Shown piece by piece: positions 1 to 5,870 of a stretch of DNA of 5,870 bases. Position 1 is the first letter of the stretch. Every line of letters begins with the position of its first letter. Origin of the DNA: an uncultured Prevotellaceae bacterium. Lineage in GTDB: Bacteria > Bacteroidota > Bacteroidia > Bacteroidales > Muribaculaceae. The stretch lies in NCBI GenBank assembly GCA_945645715.1, contig CALZFJ010000141.1:1-5870 (forward strand). Reading direction: 5' to 3'. The notes below the pieces were generated by a model that worked only from the letters and a program-made list of their open reading frames with translations, ran no database searches and had not been told where the DNA came from. A program made the position numbers and the translations under genes.

Positions 1-1
1 G

Positions 2-848
2 CCGAGCCGCAGCCGAATTTATATAAAGTATGCTGTGTGTGGGGGGAGTGCCACGCTATTGAGAATTGCGTGAGTTGCACGCATCACTGGGTGATGCTCT
101 GTGGCACAATGTGCTATCGGAGAACGGGATTCTCTATGACGAGCCGGCTAAGCTGTTTCAAGACGATGTGAAAGACGCGGTGAAGACTACAACCATCATG
201 TCGTATGTGGCAAATGGAGCTAACCGAATGTCGGAGATTGCAGCCCGATGTGGAGAACCTGCAACCAATCTTTCACGACCGCTCAAGAAACTGATAGAAC
301 TTCATTATCTTGAGCGTGAACTGCCATGGAACGGCGATGAAAAGAACACCAAAAAAAGTCTATATAAAATCACCGACCCCTTTATTGCTTTTTATTTCCA
401 ATTTGTCGTTCCCAACCGTTCGTTTATCCAGCTCGGGCGACGCGCACCAATAGAGCAAGACCTAAACTTGCATTTCCATGAATATGTGAGTGGTCAATGG
501 GAGCGAATATGCCGCGATGCCATCACGGGAAACAAGATTGGTAGTACGGTCTATGGCTCTGCACACCGCTGGTGGGGCAGCGTGCTTAATGAGAAGAACA
601 AGCCTGAGCAGATAGAAATTGATGTGGTTGCAGAGTCTCTTGACAAGAAATCACTTCTTGTGGGAGAGTGCAAATGGACTACACGGGAAAATGGGCATAA
701 ACTAACAGCGCAGTTGCTGCGCAAAGCCCGGATGCTACCTTTTGCAAAGGGTCACGACATTGTGCCAATGCTGTTTCTTAAAGAAAAGCCTATTGATGAC
801 GAGGGTAACGCATTGCTTCCTGACGATGTAGTGCAAATGCTGCTTTGA
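2..848 (+). pseudogene. Broken AAA ATPase with DUF234 C-terminal domain (C-terminal part)
   Basis: This is the C-terminal part of an archaeal-type AAA ATPase with a DUF234 domain; the ATPase domain lies left of the window. Read in frame 2 the start gives IYIKYAVCGG. After a run of six G (41-46) the sense continues in frame 3 as VPRY, TGA stop (60-62), then ELRELHASLGDALWHN. The family usually reads GGVPRYWELRE here, so I infer one extra G plus a Trp-to-stop change. From 66 onward the frame is clean for 260 codons: a winged-helix-like stretch (about residues 38-85), the DUF234 signature KKSLYKITDPFIAFYF (96-111), and a PD-(D/E)xK-like core with D186 and E201-x-K203 in GECKW. A TTG at 66 could give a C-terminal product, but no start signal supports it. 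These ATPases are common in Bacteroidales, often as many paralogues of unclear function. The family assignment is firm; loss of function is inferred. Confidence 0.82.
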
Positions 849-910
849 GCAAACCTATTTTGGCTGAAAAATTGCCATAAACATGTGGTTGCCGGGGGAT
901 GATAAAAAAG

Positions 911-947
911 ATTATGCAGAGTGAGCATTATGTTCACGCTGCATAAT
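911..947 (-). terminator. Stem-loop terminator of the leftward operon
   Basis: The arms ATTATGCAG (911-919) and CTGCATAAT (939-947) pair perfectly. Inside them, GTGA (921-924) pairs with TCAC (934-937) across one A/G mismatch, leaving a 9-base loop. On the minus strand the stem is followed directly by CTTTTTT (910-904), the U-run of an intrinsic terminator. It lies 77 bases past the stop of the last minus-strand gene. On the plus strand the following bases are less T-rich, so termination of the converging ATPase remnant is possible but weaker. Confidence 0.72.
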
Positions 948-1023
948 TATTTCCGGTGGATATATCATTTGGGAGGAGATGGCTTGGTAACTCCTTGGGG
1001 CGACCTGCAAGAGGTGGCTGTGG

Positions 1024-1344
1024 TCAGTCGGAGAACAGGAGGGTGTGGAGGAATTGCCACAATACCACAAGGGTGGTGGCGAAAAGGGTGGCAAGTGTGA
1101 CCACATCGCGCACAAGTATGATTTGAAGATTAAGATTGCTGAGGAAATAAGCCCAACCGGCAAGGCACAGGATAATCGACAGCGCAAAAGCCACCTGCAA
1201 CAGCCAGCCGAAACTGCGCTGCTGCTTCTCGGGGAGGCGGTTCATCACCTTGCGTGTGAACCACTCATTGCGCCCTGCCTCGGGAAGCTGCTCCTTGAGG
1301 AGGCGAGCCAATTCCTTATCGTCGATGTTATCGAAGTGTTTCAT
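1024..1344 (-). CDS. Small two-helix membrane protein, candidate anti-sigma factor
   Basis: This 106-residue protein has no family I can name with certainty. Residues 1-44 form a charged, probably helical cytoplasmic part (KELARLLKEQLPEAG, then NEWFTRKVMNRLPEK). Two hydrophobic segments follow, about 46-68 and 77-104, joined by a short loop, so both ends should face the cytoplasm. The gene lies 54 bases downstream of an ECF sigma factor on the same strand, and short membrane proteins in that position often restrain the sigma factor. No zinc-binding HxxxCxxC motif of the classical anti-sigma zinc finger is present, so any sigma binding would use a different fold. The frame is open 16 codons further upstream, but that extension is hydrophobic, AT-rich and reaches back almost to the sigma stop. 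I therefore chose the ATG at 1344, giving MKHFDNIDDKELA. The membrane topology is well supported; the anti-sigma role is inferred from position. Confidence 0.72.
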   Translation of the reverse strand: MKHFDNIDDKELARLLKEQLPEAGRNEWFTRKVMNRLPEKQQRSFGWLLQVAFALSIILCLAGWAYFLSNLNLQIILVRDVVTLATLFATTLVVLWQFLHTLLFSD

Positions 1345-1398
1345 TGTGAGTACAAATTTATAATATATGAATGAAAAAAGCAAGAAAATCAATCGTTA

Positions 1399-1971
1399 CT
1401 ATCGCTTCATCACGCGGGCGAGCTTTGTCTTTGCGCGGCTGAGATAGGATTTCACGGTGCCTTCGGGGAGACCGGTGATTTCCACAATCTTCTTCAGTGG
1501 ATAGTCTTGAATGTAGAAGAGAGTGACGAGAGTGCGTTCGGTGTCGCTGAGCACACGCATTGAGCGCCACACGTCGATATGGGTATCAACGCTGTCGGTC
1601 GCCGAGTAGCATCGGTCGCCCGAGGCGTCGTAGTAGTCGGCATCGAAGTTTTCGTCAAGGCCATCGGGGATCGAAGCCTCGTGCTGTGTTTTTCGCTGCC
1701 AAGAGCAGAACTCATTGTAGGCAATACGGTAGAGCCAAGTGCTGAATTTAGCCACACCGCGGAAGCTGCGCACATTGAGATAAGCCTTGAGGAAGGTTTC
1801 TTGAGCAAGGTCGTCGCTAAGCGCCTCGTCGCCCAAGGTGAGGTTGAGGAAAAACCTCCTCACCTGGGGCTGATACGCCTCGACCAGAGTGCCAAATGCA
1901 CGTCGGTCATCACCGAGCGTGCATCGGGCAATCAGTTTGAGTTCTTCTATTTTACTCAACACTGTGCTCAT
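1399..1971 (-). CDS. ECF-type RNA polymerase sigma factor (sigma-70 family)
   Basis: This 190-residue protein has the usual length and two-domain plan of an extracytoplasmic-function sigma factor, which directs RNA polymerase core to a specific promoter set. The sigma-2 domain covers about 22-92, with the core-binding helix DDLAQETFLKAYLNVRSF (53-70) and the -10-recognition part KFSTWLYRIAYNEFCSWQRK (75-94). The sigma-4 domain covers about 135-188, with LSDTERTLVTLFYIQDY (141-157) and the helix-turn-helix LKKIVEITGLPEGTVKSYLSRAKTKL that binds the -35 region. An acidic, Asp/Tyr-rich linker (about 100-132) joins the domains and is slightly long for the class. The gene sits 44 bases after the repeat-rich membrane protein and 54 bases before the small membrane protein, all on one strand, which suggests co-transcription and membrane control. 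The ATG at 1971 gives the expected N-terminus. The regulon and signal cannot be read from this window. Confidence 0.95.
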   Translation of the reverse strand: MSTVLSKIEELKLIARCTLGDDRRAFGTLVEAYQPQVRRFFLNLTLGDEALSDDLAQETFLKAYLNVRSFRGVAKFSTWLYRIAYNEFCSWQRKTQHEASIPDGLDENFDADYYDASGDRCYSATDSVDTHIDVWRSMRVLSDTERTLVTLFYIQDYPLKKIVEITGLPEGTVKSYLSRAKTKLARVMKR

Positions 1972-1977
1972 CAGTTC

Positions 1978-1991
1978 AATAATTAATTATT
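1978..1991. repeat. 14-bp A/T palindrome before the sigma-factor start
   Basis: AATAATTAATTATT is a perfect palindrome ending 7 bases before the sigma ATG on the minus strand. It might bind a regulator or keep the leader unstructured. A/T-only palindromes arise easily by chance, so no role is claimed. Confidence 0.3.
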
Positions 1992-2015
1992 ACAGAAGTT
2001 AGAGGTTTCACAATC

Positions 2016-2957
2016 TCACACTTTGTCTTTTTCGTTTGTGTTGGAAGCTCTTGCGTCGTTGAAAGGCGGAGGTGTCACAGGCTGCTGTGGCGTAACGGGA
2101 GTCTGCGGTGTCACAGGCTGTTGCGGAGTAACGGGCTGCTGTGGAGTGACGGGCTGCTGTGGCACTGCCGGCACGCGGGTGTCGAAGTAGGCAATGGCAA
2201 GTTTAGCTGCTCCGATGAGGAGGAAGATGAAGCCAACGGCTGCGAAAAATTCCTCACTGATCATGCAAGCAAAGATAAGGAAAGCCAAGCCTATGATGCC
2301 CAATTTGAATCCTGAGCGTGCGCCACGGTGCCAGCGTAGGCGGCTGTAGATAGCATCGCACGAAGATAAATCGAAATTAGGCTGCTGCGGAGCGTTGGGT
2401 TGCTGCGGAGTAACAGGCTGCTGCGGGGCAAATGGCTGTTGAGGCATCATTATGGGCTGCGGCATCACAGGGCGGTTGCCATAGAAGCTGTCGGGGAGAG
2501 GATAGCCATTCTCGATTGCTTTCTCAACGATGCGGTATTTTGCGCGGCGGCGCATGTAGTACACTATAAGCGAGATAAGCACGATGAGGAAGATAGTGCC
2601 AAAGACGATGGCTGTGACCGTGGCGATGAAGATTTTCTCATGGTCGGCATTTTGCTTGTGAATTTGAGCCAAAGCTATTTCATTTTTATCAGTGCTATCA
2701 TCGAGTGCAGCATCGGTAACGGCAATGGCAGCATCGGCAGCGTCAATAGCGTTATCTACGATAGTGTCGTCGAGGCGGTTGTTGATTTTAGCGGCAAATT
2801 CCTTGAGCTTGCCCATAGTGATGGTTACGGTGTCTTTGCCATTGACGACAACCATGCTGTCGCCCATCATCTGTAAACTCGCATTGTCGGCATTTGCCGA
2901 GAAAGAGCTGAGCAGTGAAACCACTGCAATTACGATTGAGAGAATTACTTTTTTCAT
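2016..2957 (-). CDS. Exported/membrane protein with PQQPVTP repeats, DUF6249-like
   Basis: This 313-residue protein starts with a signal peptide (1-23, cleavage likely after SANA). An 85-residue extracytoplasmic part follows, with an Asp/Ala-rich helical stretch (62-90). A transmembrane helix (about 109-133) ends in RRRAK, placing what follows inside. Next is KYRIVEKAIENGYPLPDSFY (140-159), which resembles the DUF6249 motif of Bacteroidetes proteins beside ECF sigma factors; that family name is from memory. A Pro/Gln linker (172-194) leads to two more hydrophobic segments (about 217-233 and 237-256) and a cytoplasmic tail built of PQQPVTP units (266-297). With the signal peptide uncut it would be an ordinary multi-span protein. 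It is the first gene of the sigma-factor group, 44 bases upstream of the sigma gene, so it may sense or transmit an envelope signal. The function is unknown; the topology and repeats are directly visible. Confidence 0.85.
   Translation of the reverse strand: MKKVILSIVIAVVSLLSSFSANADNASLQMMGDSMVVVNGKDTVTITMGKLKEFAAKINNRLDDTIVDNAIDAADAAIAVTDAALDDSTDKNEIALAQIHKQNADHEKIFIATVTAIVFGTIFLIVLISLIVYYMRRRAKYRIVEKAIENGYPLPDSFYGNRPVMPQPIMMPQQPFAPQQPVTPQQPNAPQQPNFDLSSCDAIYSRLRWHRGARSGFKLGIIGLAFLIFACMISEEFFAAVGFIFLLIGAAKLAIAYFDTRVPAVPQQPVTPQQPVTPQQPVTPQTPVTPQQPVTPPPFNDARASNTNEKDKV
2067..2162 (-). repeat. Tandem 18-bp coding repeat (PQQPVT units, C-terminal tail)
   Basis: About five in-frame 18-base units encode PQQPVT, one of them changed to PQTPVT, at residues 266-297 of the membrane protein. 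Copies differ at third positions (Val-Thr is written GTTACT-, GTCACT- or TGTGAC-like on the coding strand), so the amino-acid pattern is kept better than the DNA. The repeats are intragenic and not a CRISPR. Confidence 0.85.
2376..2444 (-). repeat. Second PQQP-type repeat block (internal linker)
   Basis: Residues 172-194 of the same protein carry four shorter variants: PQQPFA, PQQPVT, PQQPNA and PQQPNF. They are related to the C-terminal block but more divergent, and they separate the DUF6249-like motif from the last two membrane helices. Confidence 0.8.
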
Positions 2958-2992
2958 ATCAATCGGTAGTTTTTTTTGATTAATATTCTTTG

Positions 2993-3059
2993 TTGTGCAA
3001 GGATGTTTCGTTGCGCCTTACGTTCTTTTGATGCGCGACATCAACAAAAAGTTGCACAA
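2993..3059. repeat. Inverted 8-bp half-sites flanking the operon leader
   Basis: TTGTGCAA (2993-3000) and TTGCACAA (3052-3059) are exact reverse complements 51 bases apart. The right copy overlaps the predicted -7 box of the minus-strand operon. Between them is a small hairpin, TGATG (3029-3033) with CATCA (3039-3043). This could be an operator pair or leader structure, or chance similarity to promoter sequence. Confidence 0.3.
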
Positions 3060-3064
3060 AAGTA
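3057..3064 (-). promoter_or_regulatory. Predicted -7 box of the sigma-factor operon
   Basis: On the minus strand TACTTTTG fits the Bacteroidetes -7 consensus TAnnTTTG and is followed by TGCAAC. It lies about 100 bases upstream of the ATG at 2957, giving a leader of roughly 90 bases. No TTG lies 17-23 bases upstream, so the -33 element is missing or weak. Confidence 0.5.
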
Positions 3065-3093
3065 GGATTTTTTTCAGAAATAATCACTTTTTG

Positions 3094-3127
3094 TTGAGAA
3101 ACAGCGAGATAGAGAGGGGTAATTTTG
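3094..3127 (+). promoter_or_regulatory. Predicted promoter of the portal-like gene
   Basis: TAATTTTG (3120-3127) matches the -7 consensus TAnnTTTG. TTG at 3094-3096 lies 23 bases upstream, at the long end of the 17-23 spacing reported for Bacteroidetes. Transcription would start near 3132, leaving a very short leader before the ATG at 3150. A dedicated promoter is unusual for a phage portal gene, which normally sits inside a packaging operon. Confidence 0.5.
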
Positions 3128-3149
3128 CGAAAAAAAACTGAAATTAGCC

Positions 3150-4712
3150 ATGAAAAACAAGCAAAAACCGGTGAGTGTGTTTTCACCGAATATTGAGAAA
3201 AGAGCTACTGATGCCGACTTGCGTGTGCTCGATGCAGCGTTGAAGGCATGGATGAGTTGGGGCGAGATACGTCGCCGCCGTCGCCGCAACAAGGATTTCA
3301 CCTATGGCCGCCAGTGGGGCGACCTGGTGAAGGACGACAACGGACAGTGGATTGCCGAGGGCGACCTGCTTGCCCGCTGCGGCAAGGAGCCGCTCACCAA
3401 CAATATGCTCCGCCAGCTGATAAAGTGCGTGGTGGGACGCTTCCGCAAGTCGGTTGCCGATGAAGCGAAGGCAGTGGAGCGTGTGCTCAGCCGCGGCAAG
3501 GAGAAACAGGGACTGCGAATGTTTGCCGCAGGGTGCATAGTAGGCATTAACGACACCCCTGAACGCCGCGCTGCTGCTACCTACAAGCTGAATTGCATTG
3601 AGGAGCTTGATGCACGCTCGCTTGAGGAATTTCTTATTTCGGGCTGCTGCGTGCAGCGCATCGACGATGGCGATGACTACTCACCGGCTCCCGGTATTCC
3701 GGCGGTGGAGATGCTCAATGTGAACCGCTTTTTCAGCAATATGATGGAAGACGTGCGTGGCACCGACTGCGAAATTGTGGGCTATTTGCACGACTTGCAC
3801 GTGAGTGAGCTGATTATGCGTCTGGCGCACGGCGATGTGGCTGAGAGCCGCCGGATACGCGATGTGTATTCATCGCTGCAATCAATCTATACTTCGGCTG
3901 AAATCGGCAGCGATGCCGAGCGTTGCGGGTCGTTCTGGCAAGCCAAGGGTGGCAAGTGCCGTGCCATTGAGGTGTGGACTCTTGAGCTGAAGGAGGTGCT
4001 TCGCTGCCACGACTTTGCCGGCAAGAAAGCCTTCACAGCCTCACTCGACCAATTGCCGAAGCTCGAAGCCGATAACCGCGAGCGCATGGAGCGTGGCGAG
4101 GAGGCTGTGGTGGTGCGCAGAAGTATCGAGAAGGAGTGGCACTGCCGATGGTTTGCCCCCGATGGAACACTGCTGGTGCACTATCTGTCGCCCTACGCAC
4201 ATCGCAGCCACCCATTTGCTTTCCGCCTCTATCCGCTCACCGATGGTGAGGTACACTCGTTTGTGGAAGATGTAATCGACCAGCAAAAGTATGTGAACCG
4301 CCTTATCACAGTGATTGACCACATCATGAACTCCAGCGCCAAGGGAGTGCTGCTTTTCCCGGAGTCGGGGCTTCCCGATGGCTTCACCTGGGGCGATGTG
4401 CGCAGATTGTGGTCGAATGCCAACAGTATTATCCCCTTTGTGAATGATGCGTCGGGCACAATGCCGCAGCAAGTGGTGTCGCGCAATGCCGACATAGGCG
4501 CCTATCAGCTGCTTGACACGCAGATGAAGCTCATAGAGGATATTTCGGGGGTGAATGGAGTGCTGCGTGGCGTAGCAGTCAATAGCCGCGCCGGCGCACA
4601 GCTCTATGAGGCACAGCTCGACAACGCCGACACAGCCCTCACCGACATCTACCGCACCTTCGATTCCTTCCGCACCATGCGCGATGCCAAAGTCGCCCTT
4701 CTGCTTCATTGA
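3150..4712 (+). CDS. Orphan phage portal-like protein (P22-type), C-terminus probably shortened
   Basis: Portal proteins form the ring at one vertex of tailed-phage heads through which DNA is packaged and ejected. This 520-residue protein has the run of features expected: Arg-rich RRRRRRNKDF (41-50), YGRQW (52-56), PLTNNMLRQLIKCVVGRFRKS (81-101; compare the N-x-hydrophobic-VVG pattern of P22-type portals), LEEFLISGCCVQRID (158-172), VNRFFSNMMEDVRGTDCEIVG (191-211), SPYAHRSHPFAF (347-358), VEDVIDQQKYVNRLITVIDHIMNSSAKG (372-399, clip/stem-like helix) and EDISGVNGVLRG (463-474). It ends soon after DSFRTMRDAKVALLLH, where portals I know continue for tens of residues. No terminase, protease, capsid or tail gene lies within the flanking few kb; neighbours are a sigma operon and a hydrolase. 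Possibilities are a prophage remnant, a domesticated gene, or the edge of a rearranged element. No signal peptide or membrane segment is seen. The portal assignment rests on motif memory. Confidence 0.8.
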   Translation: MKNKQKPVSVFSPNIEKRATDADLRVLDAALKAWMSWGEIRRRRRRNKDFTYGRQWGDLVKDDNGQWIAEGDLLARCGKEPLTNNMLRQLIKCVVGRFRKSVADEAKAVERVLSRGKEKQGLRMFAAGCIVGINDTPERRAAATYKLNCIEELDARSLEEFLISGCCVQRIDDGDDYSPAPGIPAVEMLNVNRFFSNMMEDVRGTDCEIVGYLHDLHVSELIMRLAHGDVAESRRIRDVYSSLQSIYTSAEIGSDAERCGSFWQAKGGKCRAIEVWTLELKEVLRCHDFAGKKAFTASLDQLPKLEADNRERMERGEEAVVVRRSIEKEWHCRWFAPDGTLLVHYLSPYAHRSHPFAFRLYPLTDGEVHSFVEDVIDQQKYVNRLITVIDHIMNSSAKGVLLFPESGLPDGFTWGDVRRLWSNANSIIPFVNDASGTMPQQVVSRNADIGAYQLLDTQMKLIEDISGVNGVLRGVAVNSRAGAQLYEAQLDNADTALTDIYRTFDSFRTMRDAKVALLLH

Positions 4713-4729
4713 GTCAGAACAGTTTTTTT
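4701..4729 (+). terminator. Weak candidate terminator at the end of the portal-like gene
   Basis: CTGCTTC (4701-4707) can pair with GAACAG (4717-4722) with one bulged C, followed at once by seven T (4723-4729). The stem is short and overlaps the last codons and stop of the portal-like gene, so this is only a candidate. Confidence 0.35.
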
Positions 4730-4777
4730 ATGCTGAAAAACATATTGAAAACGGGAGAATTTTATTTGTGAAATTAG

Positions 4778-4785
4778 TATCTTTG
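4778..4785 (+). promoter_or_regulatory. Predicted -7 box of the lipoprotein hydrolase gene
   Basis: TATCTTTG is an exact TAnnTTTG match 98 bases upstream of the ATG at 4884, predicting a leader of about 90 bases. No TTG is found at the usual 17-23 base distance upstream; the nearest (4745-4747) is 30 bases away. Together with the T-run before it, this suggests separate transcription from the portal-like gene. Confidence 0.5.
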
Positions 4786-4883
4786 TAACTGACTAATTGT
4801 GCGTTAGTTAGCCATATTGGGTTGATTGTCTCAAGGCTGAATGTTTTGTTTGAATAATACTATAACTATATATTTCTACCGCT

Positions 4884-5870
4884 ATGACTAAGATGATATT
4901 TGTAAAACTGATGAAACCGATTGCTTTTTGCGCTATGCTGTCGATGCTCGTGCTGACTGCTTGCAGTGACGATGAGGGACCGTCTCCTACTCCTACCACA
5001 AATGATGCTGTGTTCATTAAAGATAAGGATAAGCTTGATATGATTTATTCGCTCGTTGACCTTGAAGGCGGCAAGGGCAGAATCTATGAGATGAATTACA
5101 CTGTGGATTACAAGCTCGATGAGGCTTTGAATGCCGGAATCGTTGGCACCACAAGTCTCACCCGGTTTGTGGTCACTCATCTTTTCGACTCTATCCCTTC
5201 GGCAAAGAGCGTGAGCCTGTCGTATGATGCGGGCTGTAGTGCCTTTGCTTGCCCCGACGGCACTTCGGGCAATTTCCTTATGGGCAGAAACTTTGATTTT
5301 AACCATCGTGACCCCGACACCAAGGAGCGTGTGATGATTCCTCTGATTGCCGTGCACACAGCTCCCGCAGGCGGCAAGAAGTCGGTATCGTTTGTCGATG
5401 GTCAGTTTGTCAAGTATGAGAGCGGATTCTACACCAAGAAGGGCAACGACCTCTCGATGCTGATGGCTCTGCCTTATCTGCTCCTCGACGGCATCAATGA
5501 AGATGGATTTGCCGTGAGCGTGCTAAAGCTCGACGGACTCCCCACCGCCCAGTCTGATTCGCCAAACAAGAGAATCTTCACCACTGTGGCTATGCGCATG
5601 CTGCTCGACCGCGCAAGCACCGTGAAGGAGGCGAAGGAAATGCTGAAGGATTACAGCATGTATATGGACACCGACTCTGCAAGCTATCATTTCTTTATGG
5701 CTGATGCCAAGGGTGACTTTGCTATTGTGGAATACACTAATCCCGACACACAACTCAATCCAAACCGTCTGGAAGAGCTCTCCGGCGCCGACACTCTGCG
5801 CTGTGTCACTAATTTCTATGTGTCGCCTACTATGTACGCCACTCCTCACGGAATGAGACATTCATTGCAC
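4884..5870 (+). CDS. Surface lipoprotein, choloylglycine / linear amide C-N hydrolase family (3' end outside window)
   Basis: The frame stays open for 329 codons to the right edge, so the C-terminus is missing. Residues 1-27 are a lipoprotein signal with lipobox LTAC (24-27); the mature start C-S-D-D-E-G resembles the Bacteroidetes lipoprotein export signal (SDDDD/SDDFE type), so surface display is likely. The enzyme part is an Ntn-hydrolase of the bile salt hydrolase / penicillin V acylase group, which cleaves linear amide bonds. GCSAF (117-121) offers nucleophile C118. MGRNFDF (133-139) supplies R135 and D138, corresponding to Arg18 and Asp21 of bile salt hydrolase. GINEDGFAVSVL (203-214) matches the family NExGL block, and CVTNF (307-311) gives N310, matching Asn175. 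At the Asn82 position I read K215. Strict bile salt hydrolases keep that Asn, so the substrate may be another N-acyl amide. C118 is far from the N-terminus, so activation would need internal cleavage. ATG 4884 was chosen; Met4 or Met10 would also leave a signal peptide. Confidence 0.85.
   Translation, partial: MTKMIFVKLMKPIAFCAMLSMLVLTACSDDEGPSPTPTTNDAVFIKDKDKLDMIYSLVDLEGGKGRIYEMNYTVDYKLDEALNAGIVGTTSLTRFVVTHLFDSIPSAKSVSLSYDAGCSAFACPDGTSGNFLMGRNFDFNHRDPDTKERVMIPLIAVHTAPAGGKKSVSFVDGQFVKYESGFYTKKGNDLSMLMALPYLLLDGINEDGFAVSVLKLDGLPTAQSDSPNKRIFTTVAMRMLLDRASTVKEAKEMLKDYSMYMDTDSASYHFFMADAKGDFAIVEYTNPDTQLNPNRLEELSGADTLRCVTNFYVSPTMYATPHGMRHSLH

Noticed and set aside
1045..1374. A 109-codon plus-strand frame opposite the small membrane protein
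   Set aside because: It shows no domain or start signal, and the opposite strand encodes a protein with two clear membrane helices in sigma-operon context.
2067..2162. Regular short repeats suggesting a CRISPR array
   Set aside because: The units are contiguous, 18 bases, in frame and without unique spacers; they encode PQQPVT.
2400..2876. A 158-codon open frame on the plus strand
   Set aside because: It is antisense to the repeat-rich membrane protein, which has a convincing signal peptide and membrane helices.
4041..4709. A 222-codon open frame on the minus strand
   Set aside because: It lies wholly antisense to the portal-like gene, has a composition typical of a reverse-frame shadow and no recognisable domain or start signal.
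4866..5357. A 163-codon open frame on the minus strand
   Set aside because: It is antisense to the hydrolase gene, whose motifs (lipobox, GCSAF, GRNFD) are clear, so the minus frame is a shadow.
3150..5870. A prophage or phage packaging module
   Set aside because: Only the portal-like gene is phage-like; the next gene is a cellular lipoprotein enzyme and no integrase, attachment repeat or terminase is visible.

Overview
The window looks like chromosomal DNA from a Bacteroidales bacterium. Three things suggest this: promoter -7 boxes of the Bacteroidetes TAnnTTTG type sit in front of the genes, Shine-Dalgarno sequences are absent, and a lipoprotein begins C-S-D-D-E, like the Bacteroidetes surface-export signal. 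A gut Muribaculaceae-like member is my guess, not something the sequence proves.

Layout from left to right: (1) 2-848, + strand, is the remnant of a DUF234-type AAA ATPase. A 6-G run shifts the frame and a Trp codon has become TGA, so the gene is broken near the left edge. (2) 911-947 is a stem-loop with a U-run on the minus-strand side, probably the terminator of the leftward operon. (3) 2957-1024, minus strand, is a three-gene operon-like group: a membrane protein with PQQPVTP repeats (probably DUF6249-like), an ECF sigma factor, and a 106-aa two-helix membrane protein that is the best anti-sigma candidate. (4) 2958-3149 is a divergent promoter region. (5) 3150-4712, + strand, is a phage portal-like protein with its own promoter and no other phage genes around it. 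It appears to lack the C-terminal part of portals. (6) 4884 to the right edge, + strand, is the first 329 codons of a predicted surface lipoprotein of the choloylglycine hydrolase / linear amide C-N hydrolase (Ntn) family.

The sigma-factor group reads as an envelope-linked regulatory unit: an ECF sigma factor and two membrane proteins that could control it. The portal gene does not fit functionally with either neighbour and looks like an orphan from a lost prophage or a retained phage gene. The hydrolase has its own -7 box and is probably transcribed separately. No tRNA, rRNA, CRISPR array, insertion sequence or gene-free stretch above 300 bases was seen.
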